A program made the translations under genes and the position numbers. Under the pieces are notes generated by a model that saw only the letters and a list, made by a program, of their open reading frames with translations, did not search any database and had not been told where the DNA came from. A stretch of 41,678 nucleotides of DNA from Henriciella sp. (GTDB lineage: Bacteria > Pseudomonadota > Alphaproteobacteria > Caulobacterales > Hyphomonadaceae), in contig JABSQB010000028.1 of NCBI GenBank assembly GCA_013214545.1, positions 1 through 41,678 on the forward strand, in the 5' to 3' direction. Below, in pieces: positions 8,242 to 16,440 of this stretch (its first letter is position 1; each line of letters starts with the position of its first letter).

Positions 8242-9440
8242 GCGCGCAGACGCTCGTCGGCGGCAATCGTGGAAGCGATAAAGCCGCCGCCGAGTATCCG
8301 GGTTGAACCTTTAGCATCATAAAGCACGCTGGCCTGGCCGCGGGCGACGCCTTCTTCTGGTTGATCGAACCAGACAGCGGGAACGCCATTATCAAATCCA
8401 AGCCGAGCGGGGGCGGGCTCTCGCGTCGATCTAACACGCACGAGCACGGGTTCGCCGCGCGCGCAGGCGTCTTCAAGCGTACCATCGCCGAGCCAGTTCA
8501 GTTCTTCCATGGTTAGTCCCGCCGTCAGCAAGGCTTCTCTTGGGCCGACCACGACTTGGCGCGCCGGCGCATTGATCTTGACCACATAGAGCGGATCGCC
8601 GGTCGCCACGCCGAGCCCGCGGCGCTGGCCGATCGTATAGTGGATGACGCCATCATGATCGCCCAGGACACGGCCATCGAGATGCACGATCTTACCCCCG
8701 CGACCTGAGCCGGGGCGCAGTTTTTCAACCACTTTCGCGTACGAGCCTTCCGGAACGAAACAGATGTCCTGGCTGTCCGGCTTCGCCGCGACCGGCAGAT
8801 CAAAGTGATCTGCGAGTTCTCGCACATGCGTTTTAGGCAATTCGCCGAGGGGGAAACGGACATAGTCCAGCTGCTCTTTGGTTGTCGCAAAGAGGAAGTA
8901 AGACTGGTCACGGCTCGCATCCGCGGCGCGATGTAGTTCTGCCTCGGCTGCGCCTTGGACGCGGCGAATATAGTGACCGGTTGCGAGACAGTCCGCGCCA
9001 AGCTCCTTGGCGGTGCGCAGGAGATCGGAAAACTTGACCGTCTGATTGCACCGAATGCACGGAATAGGGGTCGCGCCAGACAGATAGGTGTCGGCGAAGT
9101 CTTCCATCACCTGCTCTTTGAAGCGGCTCTCATAATCGAGCACATAATGCGGAATGCCAATCTGGTCGGAGACATTGCGCGCATCATGGATGTCCTGGCC
9201 GGCGCAACAGGCGCCTTTTTTCTCGATCGCTGCGCCGTGATCGTAGAGCTGTAGCGTGATCCCGATGACGTCATAGCCGCGTGCGGCGAGCAGGGCGGCA
9301 ACAACAGAAGAGTCCACGCCGCCAGACATGGCTGCAACGACGCGGGTCTGCGCCGGTGGCTTGGCGAAACCGAGGGAATTTAGCGCGCCGTCCACGGGCG
9401 CAGGTTCGGGCGCCGTCAGCGCCGCAAGGTCGATGGTCAT
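8238..9440 (-). CDS. mnmA: tRNA-specific 2-thiouridylase
   Basis: MnmA thiolates U34 of tRNA-Lys, -Glu and -Gln, using sulfur relayed from a cysteine desulfurase. The 400-residue product has the PP-loop SGGVDSS near residue 40 and the two catalytic cysteine regions: [11 protein letters not shown] near 128 and [13 protein letters not shown] near 230. GQRRGLG and the C-terminal beta-barrel domain follow. ATG 9440 is preferred over the in-frame TTG at 9452, because that TTGGAG supplies a GGAG six bases in front of ATG 9440. An N-terminal tail of about 30 residues before the PP-loop is normal for alphaproteobacterial MnmA. It is convergent with the barrel gene, with stop codons interlocked in TTAG. 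Confidence 0.94.
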   Translation of the reverse strand: MTIDLAALTAPEPAPVDGALNSLGFAKPPAQTRVVAAMSGGVDSSVVAALLAARGYDVIGITLQLYDHGAAIEKKGACCAGQDIHDARNVSDQIGIPHYVLDYESRFKEQVMEDFADTYLSGATPIPCIRCNQTVKFSDLLRTAKELGADCLATGHYIRRVQGAAEAELHRAADASRDQSYFLFATTKEQLDYVRFPLGELPKTHVRELADHFDLPVAAKPDSQDICFVPEGSYAKVVEKLRPGSGRGGKIVHLDGRVLGDHDGVIHYTIGQRRGLGVATGDPLYVVKINAPARQVVVGPREALLTAGLTMEELNWLGDGTLEDACARGEPVLVRVRSTREPAPARLGFDNGVPAVWFDQPEEGVARGQASVLYDAKGSTRILGGGFIASTIAADERLRA

Positions 9441-9530
9441 TTGCGTCTCCAAACGGGTTCAAGGCCCGCAGCAGATGGGTTTGCGGCTATATAGGATGAA
9501 AACAGCGCTGCGTCATGAAAATCTCGCAGA

Positions 9531-9566
9531 GCGACAAATGACGTCCATAGCGCGACCAATTACATC
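9531..9566. promoter_or_regulatory. 21-bp-period direct repeat, candidate LytTR operator
   Basis: Two 15-base copies, GCGACAAATGACGTC (9531-9545) and GCGACCAATTACATC (9552-9566), agree at 12 of 15 positions. Their starts are 21 bases apart, two helical turns. LytTR-domain regulators typically bind two short direct repeats at this spacing. The site lies about 75 bases before the histidine kinase/LytTR gene pair and about 90 bases before mnmA (opposite strand). Assignment as an autoregulatory operator is inference. Confidence 0.35.
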
Positions 9567-9639
9567 TGTAGCGGGTTGACCAACACGTCGCGCGGCAACA
9601 GGCTGGTTTGCGTGCGAAGTTTTCCGGTGATGCTGAGTG

Positions 9640-10746
9640 ATGTTTGAACGATTGCGGCCATTCCTCGCGCCTAGCGGTACGAGTCTGAAATCGTTCTGGA
9701 CGTTCCAGTTGATATTTTGGTCATTCAATTTCGTCTGGCGGTTGCTGTACAATATCTCGCATGGCATGGGCGCGGGCTGGCAATCGACAGCGCCGCGTCT
9801 GGTCTCCATGACGATTTCCGCGCTGACTGTGCTGGTCTTGGCTCATATCGCCGTGCGACTGATGCCGCGACGCTTACGGTTTGAGCGATTGGCCATGATT
9901 GTTGGCATCACGCTGGTTTGGGCGCTGGTGCTTGCCTTTGTCGACCGATCGATCTTTTCGCTCTTCAAAGGCAAATACTCTCTGTCTCACATCCTCATGC
10001 ATGATGTGCCAATGACCTATTTCTTCAGTTCCTGGATGTTCGTGTCCTGGGTGATTCTATTCTTACTCATCGGGCAGTTTTCGCGGCTGCGCGAGCGTGA
10101 CACGGCGATTTATGAGTTGAAGGCCTCCGAAAAAGAAGCGCGAATGCAGATGCTGGTGCACCAGCTCAATCCGCACTTTCTGTTCAATACGCTCAATTCA
10201 ATCTCCGCGCTGATCAATGAAACGCGTCCGAATGATGCGGATCAGATGATCGCCCGATTGAGTCGTTTCTTACGACACGTTGTTGATCTCAACCCCTCCA
10301 ACCTGATCTCTCTGGATGAGGAATTGGCCATCCTGCACGATTACACCGATATCCAGACCGTCCGCTATGGCGACCAGCTGGACATTACGACGAGCTGCGA
10401 AGACAAGTCCGTGTGCCACGCGCAAGTCCCCAAGATGATCCTGCAGCCGCTCGTAGAGAACTCCATCAAATACGGACGCCTAAAGCCCGGTCATGTCATC
10501 CGGGTGAAGGTCACGGCAAAAGCCTATGGTAGCCGCTTGGCGCTTCGGGTTGAGGATAATGGTCCCGGGTTTCCAGAAAAGCCAAGTCCGGATGGTTTAG
10601 GTCTTCTCTTGGTCCGAGAACGACTGGAAGCCCATTTCGGGGACGATGCGGACCTCAGAACGTCAAACCTTGAACCCTCCGGGAGCCGTGTAGAGATAAG
10701 GATGCCGCTGCGGCTCCCATCAGACGAGGATGAGGGCAACGAATGA
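9640..10746 (+). CDS. LytS/YehU-type sensor histidine kinase
   Basis: This is a membrane sensor kinase of the His_kinase (LytS/YpdA) family. Of 368 residues, the first about 160 carry roughly four hydrophobic segments (around residues 20-45, 55-75, 85-105 and 125-145). The phospho-accepting block HQLNPHFLFNTLNSISALI follows near residue 178, then the ATPase N-box LVENSIKYGRLKPG near 280 and the G-boxes DNGPGFP and GLGLLLVRERL. No extracellular sensing domain is visible, so the signal is probably membrane-linked. ATG 9640 directly follows an in-frame GTG (9637); neither has a strong ribosome site. The gene overlaps the next one by ATGA, so kinase and regulator form a pair. Confidence 0.88.
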   Translation: MFERLRPFLAPSGTSLKSFWTFQLIFWSFNFVWRLLYNISHGMGAGWQSTAPRLVSMTISALTVLVLAHIAVRLMPRRLRFERLAMIVGITLVWALVLAFVDRSIFSLFKGKYSLSHILMHDVPMTYFFSSWMFVSWVILFLLIGQFSRLRERDTAIYELKASEKEARMQMLVHQLNPHFLFNTLNSISALINETRPNDADQMIARLSRFLRHVVDLNPSNLISLDEELAILHDYTDIQTVRYGDQLDITTSCEDKSVCHAQVPKMILQPLVENSIKYGRLKPGHVIRVKVTAKAYGSRLALRVEDNGPGFPEKPSPDGLGLLLVRERLEAHFGDDADLRTSNLEPSGSRVEIRMPLRLPSDEDEGNE

Positions 10747-11510
10747 AGATCATCCTGGCCGAAGACGAACCTCTCGCGACCCGCCGTCTGGAGCGGGAGC
10801 TGCTGCAAATTCCGGAATGCGACATTATCGGGACCTATGCCGATGGGTTGAGCGCTCGCGCTGCGATCCTGGAGCTTCGCCCGGACGTGGCCTTCGTCGA
10901 TATCGAAATGCCTGGTTGCTCCGGACTTGAGATGCTGGATGGCATTCCAGAGCCGCAGATCCCGCTGATTATCTTCACCACCGCCTATCAGGAACATGCG
11001 CTCGAAGCGATCAAAGCTGGCGCCATTGATTACCTGCTGAAGCCGTTTGATGGTGACGCTGTCCGGGCAGCCGTGCTCAAAGCGCAGAAGCGATTAAAGG
11101 AAGCCGGTGACGCAAGGCGGTCGCAACGGCTGAGTTCCCTGATCGGTAGTCTAGATGCTCAAAAGCGGGAGCCGATTAAGTTTGAAACAGAGTTCTGGGT
11201 GCGTGGATTGCGGGGCACGGTCCGGGTTTCTGTCGATACAATCGAGGCGATTGAGGCGGCGCGTGATTACGTCAATCTGCACCAGGAACACAAGTCCCAC
11301 TTGCTGCGCGGTAAGATCTCAACCATCGCCGAGAAGCTCGACCCTGAACACTTCTTGCGCGTTCATCGGTCCTACATTGTGCACACCAAATTCATTCAAG
11401 CGGTGCTGAAACCCAGCAACGGGGTGCGCAAAATCCTGATGGCTTCAGGAAGAAAGGTGCCGATTGGGCGTTCATTCAATTCGGACGTGATGGAGCGCAT
11501 TACGTCGTGA
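10743..11510 (+). CDS. LytTR-family response regulator
   Basis: This is the partner of the preceding kinase. The 255-residue product has a receiver domain (residues 1-115) with acidic pocket EDE at 7-9, phospho-acceptor D53 in FVDIEMPG and lysine in LLKPFD near 102. A charged linker leads to a LytTR DNA-binding domain (about 147-250) with FWVRGLRGTVRVS, EAARDYVNLH and FLRVHRSYIVH. LytTR regulators bind paired direct repeats and often control cell-surface, export or virulence functions. The target is not evident here; autoregulation through the repeat upstream of the kinase gene is possible. No further gene follows on this strand before the convergent dioxygenase. Confidence 0.92.
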   Translation: MKIILAEDEPLATRRLERELLQIPECDIIGTYADGLSARAAILELRPDVAFVDIEMPGCSGLEMLDGIPEPQIPLIIFTTAYQEHALEAIKAGAIDYLLKPFDGDAVRAAVLKAQKRLKEAGDARRSQRLSSLIGSLDAQKREPIKFETEFWVRGLRGTVRVSVDTIEAIEAARDYVNLHQEHKSHLLRGKISTIAEKLDPEHFLRVHRSYIVHTKFIQAVLKPSNGVRKILMASGRKVPIGRSFNSDVMERITS

Positions 11511-11593
11511 TTTGGTCGGGTTACAGTCGTAACTCGTCGCGTCTCGCCTGCAGTTCGACGCTTAGAAACTGACAATTCAGAAAAAACAGCGAT

Positions 11594-11649
11594 CCTATGC
11601 CGGTCTTTTGAAAGTTCGTCTCTCGAAAGATTTTACCCACTTGCATAGG
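11594..11649. repeat. Inverted repeat between convergent genes
   Basis: CCTATGC (11594-11600) and GCATAGG (11643-11649) are perfect inverted copies 42 bases apart, in the 182-base gap between the LytTR regulator (+) and the dioxygenase gene (-). The gap also holds CCGGTCTT twice (near 11600 and 11671). There is no T-run after the stem, so an ordinary intrinsic terminator is not shown. I see no other feature in the gap. Confidence 0.3.
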
Positions 11650-11692
11650 GCCGGACTCTCACAATTATCTCCGGTCTTCTGCATTCGGGGCC

Positions 11693-12541
11693 CTAAGGCG
11701 TGAAATAGGGCCGATCACCAGCAATCGTTACCCGCTCCATGATCCGAACGTTCGGGAAGTAATCACTCGCGGCGTAATGCTGACAAGCGCGGTTGTCCCA
11801 GAAGGCCAAAGAGCCTGGCTCCCAGCGGAAGCGGCACTGATATTCCGGTAACCAAGCACGGTGATACAGGAATTTCAGCAACTCATCGCTCTCGTCCCGG
11901 TCCATGCCGACAATATAGTCGGTAAAAGCGATATTGACGTACAGGCCTCGCTCACCGGTTTCTGGATGGGTCCGAACAACTGGATGCTCCTGCGGCGGGA
12001 ACTTTTCGTGAAGCGCTGACGCGTCCTTGTTCAGTCGGCGCGCAAATACACGAGCAATGTCGTGCATCGCGGTCATCTCGCACAGGCGCTCTTTCAGATC
12101 CTCGTCGAGATCTTCATACGCGCGCACCATGTTAGAAAACAGCGTGTCTCCACCAATTTCCGGCAATTCCATCGCACGCAAAATGGATCCCAGCGACGGC
12201 TCGGCCCGCCAAGTGACATCGGAATGCCAGTTATTTTCTTGTCCGCGAGATTTCGGTCCGTGCGCAATTCGCAGGATTTCCGGGTCGGGCTGATCCTTTG
12301 GTGTCGCGGGATGGATCTCCAAATCACCAAAGGAGCGGGCAAATGCAATGTGCTGGTCGCGGGTCAGATCATGCTGATCGCGGAAGAACACGACCTGGTA
12401 TTTGAGCAGGGCCGCGCGAACTTCATCGACCAGAGTGTCATCAAAATTCGCGATATCCGCGCCAATCAGTTCGGCACCAACGGCGGGGGACAACAGTCTC
12501 GGTTCAAATCGTGTGAACTCGGTATTCGCGTCGTAGGCCAT
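11693..12541 (-). CDS. TauD/TfdA-family 2-oxoglutarate dioxygenase
   Basis: This is an Fe(II)/2-oxoglutarate-dependent dioxygenase. The 282-residue product carries the facial triad H106-x-D108 (NNWHSDVTW) and H255 (WDNRACQHYA). Arg270 in RIMERVTI sits where the family binds the 2OG carboxylate. VFFRDQ near residue 51 and the GGDTLFSNM block near 130 are also typical. Characterised relatives release sulfite from taurine, cleave alkyl sulfates or degrade 2,4-D; the substrate here cannot be read from sequence, and no taurine or sulfonate transporter is nearby. ATG 12541 (MAYDANTEF) has GGAGGA directly upstream, so the 10-codon extension is rejected. The gene stands alone, about 95 bases after pncC. 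Confidence 0.88.
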   Translation of the reverse strand: MAYDANTEFTRFEPRLLSPAVGAELIGADIANFDDTLVDEVRAALLKYQVVFFRDQHDLTRDQHIAFARSFGDLEIHPATPKDQPDPEILRIAHGPKSRGQENNWHSDVTWRAEPSLGSILRAMELPEIGGDTLFSNMVRAYEDLDEDLKERLCEMTAMHDIARVFARRLNKDASALHEKFPPQEHPVVRTHPETGERGLYVNIAFTDYIVGMDRDESDELLKFLYHRAWLPEYQCRFRWEPGSLAFWDNRACQHYAASDYFPNVRIMERVTIAGDRPYFTP

Positions 12542-12637
12542 GCTTCCTCCGTTTTCTTTTGAAGGTAACATAGACCTTGGGCTTTGCCCAAGGGCGACGC
12601 AGAGGCAAGGTGCGAACGCGGGACTGGAGGGGAGTGC

Positions 12638-13126
12638 CTAGATTTGCGCCCGTATCATGTTGAGCGCAGCTTCAAGGGTCGCCATCCGCACCTCGTGGCG
12701 ACCGATCTCGCCAAGCATCAGCATTTCATGCATCATGGCTTTGTTTTCGCGCGCACAGGCAATGTGGACGGTCCCGACAGGCTTCATGGGGGTGCCACCG
12801 CCTGGTCCAGCAATCCCGGTGACGGCAATCGCGAGGTTGGCCCGGCTTTGCTCCATTGCGCCTTCGGCCATTAGACGCGCAACCGGTTCCGACACTGCGC
12901 CATAGTCAGCAAGAACATCGCCGGCGACGCCCAGGATTTCCGCCTTCGCTTGGTTGGAATAAGTGACGAACCCACGTTCCAGAACTTTCGAAGACCCGGC
13001 AAATTCGGTGAACAGGCCGGCCAGCAGCCCGCCCGTGCAGCTTTCAGCGGTGGCGATCTTCACCCGCCGCTCCATCGCCTCATCCATAACGAGCAGCGCG
13101 AGATTGCGGATACGATCAGGAAACAT
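12638..13126 (-). CDS. pncC: Nicotinamide-nucleotide amidase (CinA C-terminal domain)
   Basis: This 162-residue stand-alone CinA C-terminal domain hydrolyses NMN to nicotinate mononucleotide and ammonia in pyridine-nucleotide salvage. Diagnostic blocks are ATAESCTGGLLAG near residue 25, containing the catalytic Ser, and FVTYSNQAKAEILGV near 55. AVSEPVARLMAEGA and AVTGIAGPGGGTPMKPVGTVH near 100-118 follow. The N-terminal COG1058 domain of full CinA is absent, as in most alphaproteobacterial copies. It starts 9 bases after the ispDF stop, so the two are probably one transcript. Confidence 0.93.
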   Translation of the reverse strand: MFPDRIRNLALLVMDEAMERRVKIATAESCTGGLLAGLFTEFAGSSKVLERGFVTYSNQAKAEILGVAGDVLADYGAVSEPVARLMAEGAMEQSRANLAIAVTGIAGPGGGTPMKPVGTVHIACARENKAMMHEMLMLGEIGRHEVRMATLEAALNMIRAQI

Positions 13127-13135
13127 GTGCAGATC

Positions 13136-14281
13136 CTATGAGTTGGTCTGAAGTGGCGTGAGAACGGCGCTGGCTTGCGCAGCGATGCCTTCGCGGCGCC
13201 CGGTAAAGCCCAGCCCCTCAGTCGTGGTGGCTTTGACGCTGATCGCAGACGTGTCGAGCCCGATGATCCGGGCCGTCTCTTCCCGCATGGCCTCGCGGTG
13301 AGGCTTCACCTTTGGCGCCTCGCAGATGATGGTGAGATCACAACTGGACACCGTCCAGCCCGCACCAGCAACCAGTTCAACGGCGTGCTTGAGAAAAACT
13401 TCCGAGGCAGCGCCTTTCCATTGCGGGTCGCTGGGTGGGAAATGGTCACCAATATCCCCCAGCGCAGCGGCGCCTAGGATCGCATCGGTCAGCGCGTGCC
13501 AGGCGACATCTGCGTCTGAGTGACCGGCTAGTTTCTGATCATGCGGAATCCGAACGCCGCACAGCACCACTTCCTGACCTGGCTCGAACGCATGGACGTC
13601 AAATCCGGTTCCGAAACGTGGGGCTGGTGGGTGCGGCATCAACAAGCTCTCTAATCGATTCAGATCGTCCGGATAGGTTATCTTCGCGAGAGTTTCACTG
13701 CCATCAATCAGCGCAACCATTCCGTCTTGGGCTTCAATCGCGGCCAAATCATCCACCAGATCGTTTGACGCCGACAGGGCCGCAGTAATGGCGCCCAGTT
13801 TGAAAACCTGCGGAGTCTGCACGCGATACAGGTTTTCCCGGCTAACATTGCTGAGGCGTGATCCTGTCTGTCGCTTTAAAGCGTCGGAGACCACGAGCGC
13901 CGGGGCCGCGGCGTCGGCATGCTCCAAAGCCTCAATCAACGCCGAAATCGTCTCTTGCGACAGCCCAGGGCGCGCCGCATCGTGGATCATAACGAGATCT
14001 CGATCGGATAACGCGCACGCATCCAATCCGGCTTTCACGGAACCGGTGCGCGTCTCTCGGCCCGCAACGATTTTGACGTTGGGATTTGTGGCAGCTGCGT
14101 AGGCGTCTTCATCACCGTTTGGCACGACCAGAACGATTTGCTCAATGCGATCATGGTGGCTGAATGCGTCGACAGACCATTGATAAACCGGCTTTCCGCC
14201 GAGCGGTTGAAGCTGCTTTGGCAGGCTCCCTCCCGCGCGTTCGCCTCTACCGGCGGCAACAATGATCGCAGCGACACGCAT
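13136..14281 (-). CDS. ispDF: Bifunctional IspD/IspF enzyme of the MEP pathway
   Basis: This fusion enzyme carries out two non-consecutive steps of the methylerythritol phosphate isoprenoid pathway. The N-terminal half (about 1-220) is the CDP-ME synthase IspD, with AAIIVAAGRGERAGGSLPKQ and IHDAARPG. The C-terminal half (about 225-381) is IspF, the cyclodiphosphate synthase, with metal motif GTGFDVHAF, GHSDADV, and KATTTEGLGFTGRREGIAA near the end. The fusion is typical of Alpha- and Epsilonproteobacteria. ATG 14281 (MRVAAIIV) is preferred; the 14-codon extension to 14323 is not conserved-looking. It is divergent from dusB, with about 110 bases between the chosen starts. Confidence 0.95.
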   Translation of the reverse strand: MRVAAIIVAAGRGERAGGSLPKQLQPLGGKPVYQWSVDAFSHHDRIEQIVLVVPNGDEDAYAAATNPNVKIVAGRETRTGSVKAGLDACALSDRDLVMIHDAARPGLSQETISALIEALEHADAAAPALVVSDALKRQTGSRLSNVSRENLYRVQTPQVFKLGAITAALSASNDLVDDLAAIEAQDGMVALIDGSETLAKITYPDDLNRLESLLMPHPPAPRFGTGFDVHAFEPGQEVVLCGVRIPHDQKLAGHSDADVAWHALTDAILGAAALGDIGDHFPPSDPQWKGAASEVFLKHAVELVAGAGWTVSSCDLTIICEAPKVKPHREAMREETARIIGLDTSAISVKATTTEGLGFTGRREGIAAQASAVLTPLQTNS

Positions 14282-14392
14282 TCCGGCTGAATAACGCGTT
14301 GCGATAAAAAAGCCACAGGCCATGCATTATTGAATGTCAGAACTTCAATGCTACACTTTTGTGCAGTGCAAAAATATGATTTGACTGAGCAT

Positions 14393-15391
14393 ATGTTGAA
14401 GATGCCTTCTTTTCAGGCAGAGCGCGTCTGGCTGGCGCCGATGTCCGGCTCGACCGATGCAGCCTTTCGGCGCCAGGCGGTACGCTATGGCGCGCCTGCC
14501 GTCGTGTCTGAAATGGTCGCCGGAGAAGCGCTTGCGGAAGCGCGCCCGGACGTGGTGCGTAAAACCTGCCGCCACGAAGGGCGAGGGCTTTGGATTGTGC
14601 AGCTGGCCGGGCGCCGGCCTGAAGACATGAAGCGCGGCGCTGAACTGTTGGTCGATGCAGGCGTCGACGTCATCGACATCAATATGGGCTGCCCATCCCG
14701 GCAAGTGACCGGCGGCAATTCGGGCTCCGCGCTGATGCGGGAGCCGGACCTTGCACTGCAAATCATCGAAGCAACCCTAGAAGGGGCTGGACGCACGCCT
14801 GTGACCCTGAAAATGCGTCTCGGCTGGAATCATGATTGGCTCAACGCGCCTGAAATTGCGCGCGCCGCCGTCGATCGCGGGGTTGAGATGCTGACCGTCC
14901 ACGGCCGGACCCGATGCCAGTTCTATAAAGGCGAAGCGGATTGGGCCGCGATCAAAGACACGGTTCAGGCCGTCAACGTGCCGGTCATCGCGAATGGCGA
15001 CATCCATTCGGTTGACGACGCCGAGGACTCCTTGGCGCAGTCACACGCTTACGGCGTCATGGTCGGACGCGCCGCCATGGGGCAACCCTGGCTGCTGGGC
15101 GAGATTGCTGCGCATTTGGAAAACCGAGACTTCCAAGCGCCCTCATTGATTGAGCAGGCCGACGGTCTTTGCGAGCAGATTGAGGACAGTCTCAGCCTGT
15201 ATGGAGCCTCATTGGGGATACGCATCGTCCGCAAGCACGTCGCGGCGCATATTGATCAGGTCGACTTGCCGCTAGAAGACACCGTGCGCCGTGCCCTCAG
15301 AGCGCAATTGTGCAGATTGGACTCGCCGCGCGAGCTGATCGGTCAAATTCAACGCCTGTATTCGAATTCAGCAACGAAGGTCGCGGCATGA
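14393..15391 (+). CDS. dusB: tRNA-dihydrouridine synthase B
   Basis: This FMN-dependent enzyme reduces specific uridines in the tRNA D-loop. The alphaproteobacterial gene was once called nifR3 for its position in front of ntrBC. Motifs are WLAPMSGSTDAAFR at the N-terminus, SEMVAGEAL, and the catalytic cysteine in INMGCPSRQVTGGNSGSALM near residue 100. LTVHGRTRCQFYKGEADW near 170 and PVIANGDI follow. From ATG 14393 the length is 332, normal for DusB. In-frame alternatives are TTG 14330 (353 residues) and ATG 14402; no candidate has a strong ribosome site, so the start is uncertain. The stop overlaps ntrB (ATGATGA). Confidence 0.93.
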   Translation: MLKMPSFQAERVWLAPMSGSTDAAFRRQAVRYGAPAVVSEMVAGEALAEARPDVVRKTCRHEGRGLWIVQLAGRRPEDMKRGAELLVDAGVDVIDINMGCPSRQVTGGNSGSALMREPDLALQIIEATLEGAGRTPVTLKMRLGWNHDWLNAPEIARAAVDRGVEMLTVHGRTRCQFYKGEADWAAIKDTVQAVNVPVIANGDIHSVDDAEDSLAQSHAYGVMVGRAAMGQPWLLGEIAAHLENRDFQAPSLIEQADGLCEQIEDSLSLYGASLGIRIVRKHVAAHIDQVDLPLEDTVRRALRAQLCRLDSPRELIGQIQRLYSNSATKVAA

Positions 15392-16440
15392 TGACAACTC
15401 TGGACCTGGTTGGCCTCGCCCCATTTGCATTATTGGGCCTGGATGAGCGCCGACGCGTCAGCGCGGCCAATCCGGAAGCTCAGTCTTTGCTTGGCCAGTC
15501 TGAGCGGGCGATGCATCGTAAACCGCTCAGCGAAATCCTGTTTCATGACTCGCCGATCTTCGCGCTGATGGACAAAGCAATCAGCCTGAAAGGCGACATC
15601 ACGGCGCATGGCGTGCCGATCAGCGGTCCGGGACTGCAAAAGGCCCGCGTTCTCGATATGCGCCTGCGTCCCCTTCAGGATGGTAGTTTCGTGATCGCGA
15701 TGACTGAGGCGAATGACGCGACCATCGTCAATAACAACCCGGCCGGGGTCGCCGCCTTCGGGCGGATCCTGGGGCATGAGGTCAAAAACCCTCTGGCTGG
15801 CATCTCGGGCGCGGCGCAGTTGCTGTCGCGAAATGCCCGCGACGATCAGGCGGCGATGCTCGACATCATTCAAAGCGAGTCCCGCCGGATTGAACGTTTG
15901 GTCTCCCGCCTGTCCGCATTTGAGCTGTTCTCGGCACCGGCGCGTGAGCCATTGAACATTCACGAGCTGCTCGACCGCGTCGTTGCCGCAGAAGAGGCCG
16001 CACATGCCGGCAAAGTCTCGATAGTGCGCCTGTATGACCCGTCTTTGCCAGACATTCTCGCCGACCAGGATCATCTGCACGAGGCTTTCCAGAACGTGTT
16101 GCGCAATGCCGTCGAAGCGACGCAGGCCTTCACGCAAAATCCGCAGATTCAAATTGAAACGGCGTTTGAGACCAGTTTCGCAATCGTTCGCCGCGACGGC
16201 TCTGAACGGCTGGGCCGCGCCATCCGGGTGACGATTGAAGACAATGGACCTGGCGTGCCCGCGGAGAAAAAAGCGCGCATGTTCGACATGTTCATGTCTT
16301 CGAAATCTGGCGGTCGGGGCCTCGGCCTCAGTGTCGTCAACGAAATCGTATCCGCCCATAAAGGGCGTATCAAAGTGGATAGCAAACCTGGTCTGACCCG
16401 GTTCTCCATCTATCTGCCATTGCCGAGATTGAAGAAATAA
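15388..16440 (+). CDS. ntrB: Nitrogen regulation sensor kinase NtrB
   Basis: NtrB is a cytoplasmic histidine kinase/phosphatase that sets the phosphorylation of NtrC under control of the PII protein. The 350-residue product has an N-terminal PAS-like domain (about 1-110, ALLGLDERRRVSAANPEA). The dimerisation/phospho-acceptor box HEVKNPLAGISGAAQLL has His at about residue 130. The ATPase domain follows with FQNVLRNAVEA, DNGPGVP and SGGRGLGLSVVNEIV. There are no membrane segments. The start is ATG 15388 or the adjacent ATG 15391, inside the dusB stop; an AAGG lies 8 bases before. The stop and the ntrC start share one base (TAATG). The cognate PII gene (glnB) is at 32744 in this window. Confidence 0.94.
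   Translation: MMTTLDLVGLAPFALLGLDERRRVSAANPEAQSLLGQSERAMHRKPLSEILFHDSPIFALMDKAISLKGDITAHGVPISGPGLQKARVLDMRLRPLQDGSFVIAMTEANDATIVNNNPAGVAAFGRILGHEVKNPLAGISGAAQLLSRNARDDQAAMLDIIQSESRRIERLVSRLSAFELFSAPAREPLNIHELLDRVVAAEEAAHAGKVSIVRLYDPSLPDILADQDHLHEAFQNVLRNAVEATQAFTQNPQIQIETAFETSFAIVRRDGSERLGRAIRVTIEDNGPGVPAEKKARMFDMFMSSKSGGRGLGLSVVNEIVSAHKGRIKVDSKPGLTRFSIYLPLPRLKK

Noticed and set aside
15430-16359. Minus-strand open frame of 309 codons across ntrB
   Set aside because: Antisense to a clear NtrB; no recognisable domain, and arginine-rich composition typical of shadow frames.
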